A DNA stretch of 6,869 nt from Chloroflexota bacterium (GCA_016219235.1 JACRBO010000036.1:1-6869); one strand, 5' to 3'. Counted from the stretch's first letter, positions 1 through 6,869 are shown. Made by a program: numbers and translations. The notes: generated by a model from the letters alone, not told the origin.

Positions 1-401
1 AACCGGGCGAAGGCATACGCGGCCAGCGCGCTGAAGAACACCTGCCCCACCACGATCAGCACCGAGACGACGATCGAGTTGCGCAGATACAGCAAGAAGT
101 CCAACTTCTGACCGGAACCGCCCGCCGCCACCGCCGTGGCCGTATCGACCTGACCCAGCACACGCGCGAAGTTGATGCCGGTGTACCCGACCGGCCCCAG
201 CGATTCCGGCGCGGCCAGCATTTCACGCTGCGTCGAGAACGCCGTGCGGATGATCCACCAGAACGGGAACAGGATGATCAGGATCGAGGCGACGATCACG
301 ATCCAGGCGATGACCTTGCCGATCGAGATTTTCCGGCCCGGCCTTTGGCCCGGCCGCCGGGTAGTTGACGACGTCATCAGAGTTGAGGTATTGGTAGCCA
401 T
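1..401 (-). CDS. Sugar ABC transporter permease, MalG/UgpE type (partial, C-terminus beyond window)
   Basis: This is probably the second inner-membrane permease of a carbohydrate importer (CUT1 class), which would pair with the MalF/UgpA-type permease encoded just upstream. The first 133 residues are visible; the reading frame is open to the window edge. A short basic, Pro/Arg-rich cytoplasmic tail (residues 1-29) precedes a first membrane helix at about 30-52. Then comes the family-typical stretch WWIIRTAFST, a periplasmic loop, and a helix from about 108 starting with RNSIVVS and followed by ALAAYAFAR, both usual in MalG-type proteins. The EAA loop that contacts the ATPase lies outside the window. 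The ATG at 401 is preceded by AGGAG (411-415) with a 9-nt spacer. The gene follows the upstream permease after 21 bp, which indicates one operon. The loop holds a Gly/Ala/Thr-rich stretch (about residues 84-99) that seems longer than usual. The transported sugar cannot be told from sequence. Confidence 0.88.
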   Translation of the reverse strand, partial: MATNTSTLMTSSTTRRPGQRPGRKISIGKVIAWIVIVASILIILFPFWWIIRTAFSTQREMLAAPESLGPVGYTGINFARVLGQVDTATAVAAGGSGQKLDFLLYLRNSIVVSVLIVVGQVFFSALAAYAFAR

Positions 402-422
402 GTCTAGTCTCTCCTGAACTCG

Positions 423-1355
423 CTACGCCAGATCAGAATTGTTGGCATTCAAAATGCGCATCTGCACAATCGTCACGGCGATCAAGATGACGAACAGGGC
501 GACCGCGATGGCCGTGGCATAGCCCATCTGGAAGCGGCCAAAGGCGTAGTCGTAGATGTACCACGTGATCACTTTGGTTGCGTTGATCGGACCACCTTTG
601 GTCGTCACGGCAATCGTGTCGAATATCTGGAACGAGCCGATGATGGACGTGACGAGCACGAACACCAGGACCGGGCGCAGCAACGGGATCGTAATCGACC
701 AGAACATGCGGCGCTCGGTCGCACCGTCGATCGCCCCGGCTTCATAGAGCTCTTTGGGGATGGTCTGCAAGCCGGCAAAGAACAAGAGCGCCGTATAGCC
801 GGTGTACTGCCAGATGTTGATCAGCGCGATCGAGGGCATGGCCTGATCGGGCGAGCCTAAGAACGATAAGGTTTGCCAGCCAATCGAACGCAGCACGCTG
901 TTCACAAAACCGAGCGTCGGATCCAGCATCCACAGCCAGATCAACGCCACGATGACGGGCGGCAGCAGCCACGGCATCACGAAAATGGCTCGAATCAAGG
1001 AGGATTTGGTGACGCGATCCATCACGACCGCCAGCCCCACGGCCAGCGCGGTTTGCAGGGGAATGTTTAACAACACGTAGCCGACGGTGCGGCCCAGCGA
1101 ATCCCAAAATACGGGATCGCCGAGCAGTTTCTGATAGTTGTCGGTGCCCACGTATTTGGGCGCAGTCAACATATCCCAGTTGGTGAAGCTGATCAGCAGT
1201 CCGCGCACGGCGGGCACGGCGTAGAACACCGTGAAGCCGATCAGGCTGGGTAAAATGAACAGCCAGGCCACGCGGGCTTCGGGGCCAAACCAGCGCCTCT
1301 GCCATTTGGGCCGGGGGGGCGGCGCTGAGTTCAGGGCGGAAACACTACTGCTCAT
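423..1355 (-). CDS. Sugar ABC transporter permease, MalF/UgpA type
   Basis: A 310-residue inner-membrane permease of a CUT1 carbohydrate importer. It would form the translocation pore with the MalG-type protein downstream. A cytoplasmic Pro/Arg-rich tail (1-28) is followed by six likely membrane helices at about 29-50, 90-112, 122-143, 176-196, 227-248 and 276-298. The EAA loop that docks onto the ATPase is intact at about 204-226, reading YEAGAIDGA and then ITIPLLRP. The TKGGP motif (252-256) and the ending with a basic residue after the last helix are typical, as is the length. The ATG at 1355 has an ideal AGGAGG (1362-1367) with a 6-nt spacer, and that site lies within the last codons of the receiver gene upstream, only 1 bp away. 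Translation of the two genes is therefore probably coupled. A solute-binding protein gene often precedes such a permease; here a receiver gene does. Ligand unknown. Confidence 0.94.
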   Translation of the reverse strand: MSSSVSALNSAPPPRPKWQRRWFGPEARVAWLFILPSLIGFTVFYAVPAVRGLLISFTNWDMLTAPKYVGTDNYQKLLGDPVFWDSLGRTVGYVLLNIPLQTALAVGLAVVMDRVTKSSLIRAIFVMPWLLPPVIVALIWLWMLDPTLGFVNSVLRSIGWQTLSFLGSPDQAMPSIALINIWQYTGYTALLFFAGLQTIPKELYEAGAIDGATERRMFWSITIPLLRPVLVFVLVTSIIGSFQIFDTIAVTTKGGPINATKVITWYIYDYAFGRFQMGYATAIAVALFVILIAVTIVQMRILNANNSDLA

Positions 1356-1356
1356 G

Positions 1357-1737
1357 CTATGCCTCCTGATACGATGTGGGGTGGGTGAAACGGCGCACTG
1401 TTTCCAGTAACGTCGTCGGCAAGACCGGCTTGATCAGGTAAGCGGCCGATCCCAGTTCCAGGCCGCGGCGGCGCTCGTCTTGCGCCGTGCAGAGCACGAT
1501 CGGGATGGCCTGTAGCGCGGGCAGACGCTTCAGATCGCTCAACAGCGTCCAGCCTCGCCCCCCGATCGGTCCGGGTTCCAATACTATCGCGTCAATTGAG
1601 TGAGTGTTCACCAGCGCCAGCACATCGTCGTCATAGGACGCGACCAGCACGTGAAATTCTGGCTGCAAGGCGCGTCGATACAGCCGGTAAGTCGCTTGAT
1701 CATTCTCGACGATAAGCACGGTGGGGAGGATAGACAT
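1357..1737 (-). CDS. Stand-alone receiver-domain protein with Asp-to-Glu at the phosphorylation site
   Basis: A 126-residue protein that is essentially one CheY-like receiver domain without an output domain. Strand 1 reads VLIVENDQ (7-14) and supplies the acidic cluster E11/D13. The switch Thr is T84 (IVLCTA) and the conserved Lys is K103 (LIKPV). The residue aligned with the phospho-accepting Asp is Glu54 (AIVLEPGPIGG; codon GAA at 1578-1576), five residues after D49 just as in canonical receivers. Glu cannot take part in the usual phosphotransfer and sometimes mimics the phosphorylated state, so this may be a phosphorylation-independent interaction domain; that is inference. The start at 1737 was chosen because the fold begins there and GAGG (1744-1747) stands 6 nt upstream. 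A longer frame back to 1899 adds 54 residues with no domain character. It sits 1 bp before the permease gene, and the permease's ribosome-binding site overlaps its last codons, so transport and signalling are linked. Confidence 0.85.
   Translation of the reverse strand: MSILPTVLIVENDQATYRLYRRALQPEFHVLVASYDDDVLALVNTHSIDAIVLEPGPIGGRGWTLLSDLKRLPALQAIPIVLCTAQDERRRGLELGSAAYLIKPVLPTTLLETVRRFTHPTSYQEA
1362..1367 (-). promoter_or_regulatory. Ribosome-binding site of the MalF-type permease, inside the receiver gene
   Basis: A perfect AGGAGG on the minus strand stands 6 nt before the ATG at 1355. It overlaps the Gln-Glu-Ala codons that end the receiver gene, whose stop codon lies between this site and the permease start. 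This arrangement suggests that ribosomes finishing the receiver gene help start the permease. Confidence 0.85.
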
Positions 1738-1842
1738 CGTCGCCCTCGATGGATAACAGTCTATCGCACAAGCGGCCCGCGTGTCTTGGACGATCATGCG
1801 AGAGGGTAGGACAATTCTGCGATAAATCGAAACGCTCACACC

Positions 1843-1861
1843 AAGCCGCAAAGCCGCAAAG
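1843..1861. repeat. Tandem 8-bp repeat, unit AAGCCGCA
   Basis: Two exact copies of AAGCCGCA (1843-1850 and 1851-1858) are followed by a further AAG, so the period-8 match covers 19 bp. It lies 105-125 bp upstream of the receiver gene start. The period is shorter than usual AraC-family half-site spacing, so an operator role is unsupported. It looks more like the simple purine/pyrimidine-biased repeats that are scattered in intergenic DNA of many bacteria. Confidence 0.6.
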
Positions 1862-1901
1862 AAAAGCCTTGATACTTTGCTTCTTGCCCACACTTGCACC
1901 T

Positions 1902-1917
1902 ACTGCGTGTGCGCAGT
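1902..1917. repeat. Small inverted repeat, 6-bp arms and 4-nt loop
   Basis: ACTGCG (1902-1907) and CGCAGT (1912-1917) are exact complements around TGTG. The hairpin stands 28 bp after the stop codon of the hybrid regulator in transcription direction. No T-run follows on the minus strand, so it is not a standard intrinsic terminator. It could be a transcript-stabilising hairpin, a protein-binding palindrome or chance. Confidence 0.4.
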
Positions 1918-1945
1918 GCGGCCTGGCGTGAGAAATTCTTGGGGT

Positions 1946-4900
1946 TTACTGGAGATCGGGATGCTCGCGATACTGGCTGGGGGTGCGGCCCTCTTGCTTG
2001 CGGAAGACGCGGTTGAAATAGGAGAGGTCGTCAAAGCCGACCTGCGCAGCGATGTCGGTGATGGAGGCGCGACTGTTGCTTAACAGGGCCTTCGCCTGCT
2101 GGATACGATACCGATTAAGATACTCCCACGGCGACAGGCCCAGTTCCTGCTGGAAGATGTGGCTGAGATAATCTTTGCTGACGCCGACAGCCGAGGCCAG
2201 TTCCTGGCGTGACAGCGCCCGGTGATAATTCTGCTGAAGGTAGGCCAAGGTCTGTTTGACCACAATGCTGGTTTGAGGCGGCAGGGCCTTGTCGGCGGCC
2301 AGAGCGCGGCGTAAAGCGGCCGTGGTTTCATCTTCACTGAGCAGGTGCTTGCTCTGAAAAGTGACATACAGCTGATCGAGCCGCTGCACGTCATCGAACG
2401 ACAACGCGCGACCGCTCATTACCAGCACGGGCGTGCGCCGCGTCGCCGATCGGGCGCGGAGCTGTTCGAGGACGGCGAAGCCATCGACGTTGGGCATTTG
2501 CAGATCGAGGATCACCAGAACGGGTGTGACTTCATCCAGAATCTTCAGCGCGACCGCGCCGTCTTCGGCCCGGCGAATGACACAACCGGGGAAAGCTTCA
2601 GCGATGAGCCGAGCGTAGAGATCGCGCGCCTGCGCGTCGTCGTCCACGATCAAGATCAGGCCGGCGTCGGTAGTTGGACGCAGCGCGCCGATCGTGTCGA
2701 GGAGAGTCTGACGGTTTAACGGCTTCACGAGGAAATCGGTCACGCCTGCGCCGGAATCCGGCACGGCCGGCCGCTCTGCGCCGTACAGGATGAACGGCAG
2801 TTGCGCCAGTTGCGGCAGCGAACGAATCTTTTGAATGAGGTCCCAGTCAGTCAAGTTGGCGTGCGTCAGATCCCAGGCCAGCGCGACGGGCAGCAACTTG
2901 TTCAGGAGCGTGGACAAATCGGCGGACGACTGCACCCGATGGATCGACCAGCCCTGACGGCGACTGAGATCAAGCACCGCTTCCGGCAACGTTTCGACCG
3001 CCGACAAGACGACCAGCGTCGGCTGCGCGTTAGCCGGCACGACCAGCGGTTGGCCGCTTAAGCTGGGCAGCGGCAGATAGAGATGAAAGGTCGAGCCACG
3101 CCCCGGCTGGCTTTCCAGCGTCACTGTGCCACCGTGCAGTAACACCAGCCGCCGGGTGACACTCAGCCCCAGGCCGATGCCTTCGTTGCGGCGTTTGGCC
3201 TGCAGGCTGGTGACAAACGGCTCGAAGATGCGCTCCTGCATTTCAATTGGGATGCCTTCGCCCGTGTCCTGCACCCACACATGCAGATGCGGCGGCGCGA
3301 CTTCCGCGCCCAGCACGATCTGGCCCTGGGCCGTGAACTTGTTGGCGTTGCTGAGCAGGTTGAAGAGGATTTGCCGGAAGCGGACCGGATCGGCCTGAAT
3401 GACCGGCAGATGCTCCGGCAAGGCCAGTCGCCATTGGACGGCGGCCCTGGCCGTCCGGCTGGCGGTGAAGCTGTGAAACGTCTCTTGCAAAAAGGCGCGC
3501 GGCTCGATCGTTTCCGGGAACAGATCGAGTTCGTTGATCTCCGCCCGCGAGAGATCGAGCAAGTCGTTGATGAGGCGCAGCAAATGTTCACCGCTGCCAT
3601 AGATTTGCTGCAAATCACGTGTCAGCGCCGGCGGCAGATCGACTTGATAGGGATTGGGTGAAGCCAGCGCGGTGGCGGTGTAACCCAGGATGATGTTGAG
3701 CGGGGTGCGCAGCTCGTGGCTGACGTTGGCGAGCAGCCGGGTCTTGAGCTGATCGGCCTTCTCGGCGGCGGCGCGCGCTTCCACGGCATCGCCATAGAGT
3801 TCGGCATTCCGCATGGCGATGCCCAGTTGATCGGCCAGCGCTTGCAGGCCGATCAAGTCCTGGCGTGCATGCTGGCGCGCGGCGTAACTGTGCAGATCGA
3901 GCAGGCCGATGATTTTCGACGCGAACTGAATCGGGACGATCACGCGCGATCGGGTGTGCGGCCAATCTGGATCAACCGGGAAGCGATGGCTGTGCTGCGT
4001 GTCGGGAATAAAGATCGGTTCATGGCCCCGCAGCGCTTCAGCCAGCAACCCGGTGGCGTCCAGCGTCAGGTGTGGTTCAGGCTGCACTGTGTCAGACGCT
4101 TCGAGGTGTAACGCGCGAGTGGCTTCATCCCACAGATACAACCGAACGCCATCATAGCCATAACTGACCCGAATGAGATCGGCGATCAGATGGGTGAGCT
4201 GCCGCCGATCGAGCACCGCGCCCACCTGCTGATTGATCTTGAGACTGGTTTCCAGTTGCGAGAGTCGCTGCTGGGCCTGCCGCGTATTGTCGCCGATCAG
4301 GCGGCTGGGCAGGTTGGCGATGGCGACCAGTTTCCGCGCTGCGATCTCACTCACGTTGTCGGCCGTCACGAAGGTCGGCTTGAAACTAAAGTGTGCGGGC
4401 AGCGGCTCCTGGCGCGCCGCCCGGCAGGCCAGGTCCACAGCCTGTTCGGCCAGATCGGTGGTTGAAGTCAGAACCGTGGCGGTCAGCGTGCCCGTCACAA
4501 TCGCCGCCAGCGCCAGCGGATCACCATTGATGCCGACGACGATCGTTCGATCGTCGATCAAGCCGAGTTCGCGGCCAACGTCGCTGGCCGCCAGCGCGAT
4601 CGAATCCGACAGGCCGAACACCGCGTCGAAGTGCTCGCCGGGCGGCCAGGCCGTGTCGCGGATTTGTTGACAGGCATGCTCATACGTCCATAGACTCGGC
4701 AGATGCCGCAAGTGCATATCGGGATAGGCGTGCAGCGCGTCCGTTATGCCCATCAGACGGCTTTTGCCGTCTTCGCCCGGGTGATGCAGCTGTCCGCCAA
4801 CCGCGAGCACGTTCCCGCGGCCGTGCAGCTGCTGCGCCAGAAACACCCCAAGGTCTCTGGCGATGTCATACAGGCCAGTGGGCGATACAAACTGTGCATG

Positions 4901-5188
4901 CCGAATGTTCGATTCGGAGAGATGCACGATCGGAATATCGAATTGAAGCGCACGCTGCGCGAGGCTTTCAGGCCAGTCCAGGCAGATAATCGCGTCGAGT
5001 TCCTGGGCCAGCCACTCGTCGATCAGGCTTAACTGCTCGTTGATCGGCAGCGTGTGGGGAGAGTTGACGTCCAGTGGAAAAACATCGACGGCCTGCCGTT
5101 GCGCGCACTGGTAAATCGCCTCGCGCACCAGCACCCAGAAGGCGTCTGCCACATCGATTTGTACGCCGAAGCGGAGTGTACGAGACAT
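1946..5188 (-). CDS. Cytoplasmic sugar-binding-like / GAF / hybrid histidine kinase / AraC regulator
   Basis: A 1080-residue one-polypeptide signalling protein. Residues about 4-280 form an RbsB/LacI-like binding fold (GDP-type motif VVGINGD at 217-223, DAVFGLSDS at 188-196). No signal peptide or membrane helix is seen, so it should sense a ligand in the cytoplasm. A coiled linker (about 295-322) leads to a GAF domain (about 323-462). The kinase follows: H-box SHELRTPLN with His491, N-box around Asn614, DTGEGIP (641-647) and GIGLGLS (670-676). A degenerate receiver (about 722-836) keeps D773 and K822 but has S729/A730 in place of the acidic pair and G803 at the switch position. A canonical receiver (843-965) has DDD 849-851, D895, S925 and K947. 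An AraC-type double helix-turn-helix closes the protein (about 974-1075). I chose ATG 5188, behind GGTGAT with an 8-nt spacer from GGTG; an in-frame TTG at 5206 would add six residues but lacks a ribosome-binding site. Its likely role is control of the neighbouring transporter genes, inferred from context. Confidence 0.93.
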   Translation of the reverse strand: MSRTLRFGVQIDVADAFWVLVREAIYQCAQRQAVDVFPLDVNSPHTLPINEQLSLIDEWLAQELDAIICLDWPESLAQRALQFDIPIVHLSESNIRHAQFVSPTGLYDIARDLGVFLAQQLHGRGNVLAVGGQLHHPGEDGKSRLMGITDALHAYPDMHLRHLPSLWTYEHACQQIRDTAWPPGEHFDAVFGLSDSIALAASDVGRELGLIDDRTIVVGINGDPLALAAIVTGTLTATVLTSTTDLAEQAVDLACRAARQEPLPAHFSFKPTFVTADNVSEIAARKLVAIANLPSRLIGDNTRQAQQRLSQLETSLKINQQVGAVLDRRQLTHLIADLIRVSYGYDGVRLYLWDEATRALHLEASDTVQPEPHLTLDATGLLAEALRGHEPIFIPDTQHSHRFPVDPDWPHTRSRVIVPIQFASKIIGLLDLHSYAARQHARQDLIGLQALADQLGIAMRNAELYGDAVEARAAAEKADQLKTRLLANVSHELRTPLNIILGYTATALASPNPYQVDLPPALTRDLQQIYGSGEHLLRLINDLLDLSRAEINELDLFPETIEPRAFLQETFHSFTASRTARAAVQWRLALPEHLPVIQADPVRFRQILFNLLSNANKFTAQGQIVLGAEVAPPHLHVWVQDTGEGIPIEMQERIFEPFVTSLQAKRRNEGIGLGLSVTRRLVLLHGGTVTLESQPGRGSTFHLYLPLPSLSGQPLVVPANAQPTLVVLSAVETLPEAVLDLSRRQGWSIHRVQSSADLSTLLNKLLPVALAWDLTHANLTDWDLIQKIRSLPQLAQLPFILYGAERPAVPDSGAGVTDFLVKPLNRQTLLDTIGALRPTTDAGLILIVDDDAQARDLYARLIAEAFPGCVIRRAEDGAVALKILDEVTPVLVILDLQMPNVDGFAVLEQLRARSATRRTPVLVMSGRALSFDDVQRLDQLYVTFQSKHLLSEDETTAALRRALAADKALPPQTSIVVKQTLAYLQQNYHRALSRQELASAVGVSKDYLSHIFQQELGLSPWEYLNRYRIQQAKALLSNSRASITDIAAQVGFDDLSYFNRVFRKQEGRTPSQYREHPDLQ

Positions 5189-5218
5189 GCCATCATCACC
5201 GGACAATTAGAGGTGATG

Positions 5219-6869
5219 CTATTGTACTTCAGTTTGAATGGAAAATTTGAGTCGCGGGTTTGTGTCTACAAACTCCAGCGATTGATGCCGGAAGTAGGTG
5301 TTGTACAGTTCCGCGTAGTGACCGCGCAGCGCGATGAGCGCGTCGTGATTGCCCTCTTCGAGGATGCCGCCCGCACGCATCACGATAATCCGATCGGCGC
5401 TGCGCACCGTCGAGAGCCGGTGGGCGATCAGGATCGACGTTGAATCGGCCAGGATCAGATCGAGCGCGTCTTTGATCTGGCTTTCCGTAAACGGATCGAT
5501 CGAGGCCGTAGCTTCGTCGAGAATGAACACGGCCGGGCGCTGCGCCAGCACGCGCGTCAACGCGACGAGTTGCCGCTGGCCCATCGAGAGCCGTGAGCCG
5601 CGCGCGCCTACGTCGCTCTGCAGGCCGTTCGGCAGCGTATCCAGCCATTCGCCGCCGCCAATGCGGCGCGCAATCGTTTCGATCTCATCATCGCTGAGTT
5701 CAGGCCGCGCATAGCGGATATTATCGGCCACTGTGCCGGCAAACAGAAACGGTGTCTGCGAGACGATGCCCAACTGTTTGCGGTAACTGTTCAACTCGAA
5801 TGAGCGAATGTCTTGCCCGTCCAGCGTAATCGCGCCGGATTGAAATTCGTAGAACCGAGCGATCAACTTGGCGACGCTGCTTTTGCCCGCGCCCGTGTGA
5901 CCCACCAGCGCCACATTTTCGCCGGCGCAAATGTGCAGCGAAAAATCATTCAGCACGTCTTCCTGCTCGGTATAACGGAAATTGACACGCTCGAATTTGA
6001 TCTCGCCGCGCAGGGCCGGGGCAGGGCGGTGATCGGTTTGATGCACCACCGGCTCGGCGTCGATCAGCGCGAAGACGCGCTCGGCCGCCGATAGACCCGC
6101 CTGAAATTGACTCCAGAACGCGGCAATGTTGATGATGGGAAACCAGAACCGATCGACGCTGGCGACGAACAGGTACCACGCCCCGATCGAGATGTCGCCG
6201 CCCGCCGCCGACAATCCGCCAAAGTACACGAGGATCGCTGTGGCGACGCCGGTTAGAGCGTTGAGCGTCGGGAAGACGTTGGCTAATACAAAGCCTCGCC
6301 GCAGATTCACCTGATACGATAATTTGTTGATGCCGACAAAGTGTTGATACAGCGCATCTTCCTGCCGGAAGTTCTTGGCGATTTGAATGCCCGTCACGGC
6401 CTCCTGCACCGCCGCATTCACCTCGCCCATCGCGCGGAAGCCCTGGCGCGTGGCGCGCCGCGCCAGCGATCGAAAGCCGCTGGCCGTGAAGTACGCCACG
6501 GGCGTCATCGCCAGCGCCAGCAGCGTCAAGCGCCACTCGATCGCAAACAGGATCGGCAGCAGGATCATCACCGTCAACACCTGGCTGATCAGGTCCGTGA
6601 CCAGCGTCACCATCTGCGCGAATTCCTGCGTGTCCGACGTGATGCGGCTGACGATCTTGCCCGCCTGAAATTCATCATAGAACGACAGATCGTGCTTGAC
6701 CGACGCATCGAAGGCGTCGCGGCGCAAAGCCAGCACCGCATCGCCCGTAATCGTGGCGGTCAGCCGGCGCCGCGCCCAGTTCGCCACCCAGTTCAGTACG
6801 CCGATTAGCAATACCACGGCGATCAGGCCGAGCAGATACAAATCCGTCTGCACGTTGACCAGCGACTCA
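5219..6869 (-). CDS. ABC exporter half-transporter, membrane domain fused to ATPase (partial, N-terminus beyond window)
   Basis: An ATP-driven exporter of the MsbA/MdlB/BmrCD type; the substrate cannot be predicted. The frame is open to the right window edge, and about one helix plus the start appear to be missing. Counting from an in-frame GTG at 6853, five membrane helices remain at about 5-23, 84-104, 107-127, 193-213 and 222-243. The ATPase domain has Walker A GHTGAGKSS (318-326), Q-loop VSQTPF with Gln366, signature LSMGQRQL (422-429), Walker B AVFILDE with Glu447, D-loop SID and His478 in IAHRLS. All catalytic residues are present. Met at the third signature position is a variant; related exporters often carry Val, Leu or Ala there. 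Such proteins often work as heterodimers with a similar gene beside them, so a partner may lie beyond 6869. It ends 30 bp before the regulator. The GTG at 6853 is probably not the true start, because coding sense continues upstream of it. Confidence 0.92.
   Translation of the reverse strand, partial: ESLVNVQTDLYLLGLIAVVLLIGVLNWVANWARRRLTATITGDAVLALRRDAFDASVKHDLSFYDEFQAGKIVSRITSDTQEFAQMVTLVTDLISQVLTVMILLPILFAIEWRLTLLALAMTPVAYFTASGFRSLARRATRQGFRAMGEVNAAVQEAVTGIQIAKNFRQEDALYQHFVGINKLSYQVNLRRGFVLANVFPTLNALTGVATAILVYFGGLSAAGGDISIGAWYLFVASVDRFWFPIINIAAFWSQFQAGLSAAERVFALIDAEPVVHQTDHRPAPALRGEIKFERVNFRYTEQEDVLNDFSLHICAGENVALVGHTGAGKSSVAKLIARFYEFQSGAITLDGQDIRSFELNSYRKQLGIVSQTPFLFAGTVADNIRYARPELSDDEIETIARRIGGGEWLDTLPNGLQSDVGARGSRLSMGQRQLVALTRVLAQRPAVFILDEATASIDPFTESQIKDALDLILADSTSILIAHRLSTVRSADRIIVMRAGGILEEGNHDALIALRGHYAELYNTYFRHQSLEFVDTNPRLKFSIQTEVQ
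5221..5226 (-). promoter_or_regulatory. Possible -10 box for the hybrid regulator
   Basis: TACAAT on the minus strand matches the sigma-70-type -10 consensus at five of six positions. It overlaps the stop codon of the exporter, within a locally AT-rich stretch (about 5221-5250). Transcription would start near 5213-5214, about 25 nt before the regulator's ATG. No good -35 hexamer lies 16-18 nt upstream, so this is only a candidate. The two genes could equally be read from one exporter transcript. Confidence 0.3.

Larger units (their letters stand above)
1738..1945 (-). other. 208-bp intergenic region between the hybrid regulator and the receiver gene
   Basis: The only sizeable gap in the window. 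It contains a tandem 8-mer repeat (1843-1861), a small hairpin (1902-1917) and, at its left end, the ribosome-binding site of the receiver gene. On the minus strand I find no well-matched -35/-10 pair. The best is TTGCGG, 17 nt, GATTTA, which is too weak to call. No U-tract terminator is visible. If the regulator's AraC domain controls the permeases directly, its operator and the promoter of the receiver-permease genes would most simply lie here. That is inferred from position only. Confidence 0.5.

Noticed and set aside
742..1305. Long open frame on the minus strand in another phase of the MalF-type permease gene
   Set aside because: It is Arg/Ala/His-rich and resembles no protein family; the overlapping permease frame has clear membrane helices and an EAA motif.
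1738..1899. N-terminal extension of the receiver protein by 54 residues from a start at 1899
   Set aside because: The extension is basic and shapeless, runs through the intergenic repeat, and the receiver fold begins exactly at the ATG at 1737, which has its own ribosome-binding site.
1902..1917. Intrinsic terminator of the hybrid regulator
   Set aside because: The stem has only six pairs and no T-run follows on the transcribed strand.
3163..3965. Open frames in other phases across the kinase region, on both strands
   Set aside because: They are low-complexity, Arg/Pro/Ser-rich by-products of GC-rich codons; the kinase frame carries all H, N and G box motifs without interruption.
5189..5206. 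Upstream TTG start for the hybrid regulator
   Set aside because: There is no ribosome-binding site before the TTG, while the ATG at 5188 has GGTGAT at a normal distance and directly precedes the first strand of the binding fold.
5643..5660. Loss of function in the exporter because the signature reads LSMGQ rather than LSGGQ (codons actually at about 5576-5590)
   Set aside because: The third position varies in functional exporters, and Walker A, Walker B Glu447, the Q-loop and His478 are all intact.
1..6869. CRISPR arrays, tRNA or rRNA genes, transposases, phage or toxin-antitoxin genes
   Set aside because: No spaced direct repeats, RNA cloverleaf or matching protein motifs were seen; the window is densely filled by five transport and signalling genes.

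Overview
The window reads as a fragment of a GC-rich (roughly 60 % by eye) bacterial chromosome with every real gene on the minus strand, so gene order runs from the right edge to the left. I suspect a member of Chloroflexota (Anaerolineae or Chloroflexia type). Large soluble multi-domain sensor kinases with GAF, receiver and AraC parts beside UgpA/UgpE-type sugar transporters are familiar there. This is an inference from architecture and composition, and no marker gene in the window confirms it.

Layout in transcription order: (1) 6869-5219, an ABC exporter half-transporter that fuses membrane and ATPase domains; its N-terminus is cut by the window edge. (2) 5188-1946, a 1080-residue regulator with an RbsB/LacI-like sugar-binding fold, GAF, histidine kinase, degenerate receiver, canonical receiver and AraC-type DNA-binding domain. 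(3) 1945-1738, a 208-bp gap holding a tandem 8-mer repeat and a small hairpin but no recognisable gene or clear terminator. (4) 1737-1357, a stand-alone receiver protein whose phospho-accepting Asp is Glu. (5) 1355-423, a MalF/UgpA-type sugar permease whose ribosome-binding site lies inside the end of gene 4. (6) 401-1, the start of the partner MalG/UgpE-type permease, cut by the left edge.

How the genes may work together: the regulator has no signal peptide or membrane segment, so its sugar-binding-like domain should sense a ligand inside the cell. It carries its own kinase, receivers and DNA-binding output, so it could act alone, much as the hybrid two-component systems of Bacteroides do. 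The obvious candidate target is the downstream permease pair. No solute-binding protein or ATPase for that importer is visible; they may lie beyond position 1 or elsewhere. The exporter ends 30 bp before the regulator, so it may share a transcript, although a possible -10 box at its stop codon could give the regulator its own promoter.

Most interesting points: the cytoplasmic sugar-sensor/kinase/AraC fusion; the Asp-to-Glu receiver coupled tightly to the permease gene; the pseudo-receiver inside the kinase; and an almost four-fold excess of GATC over the window by hand count.
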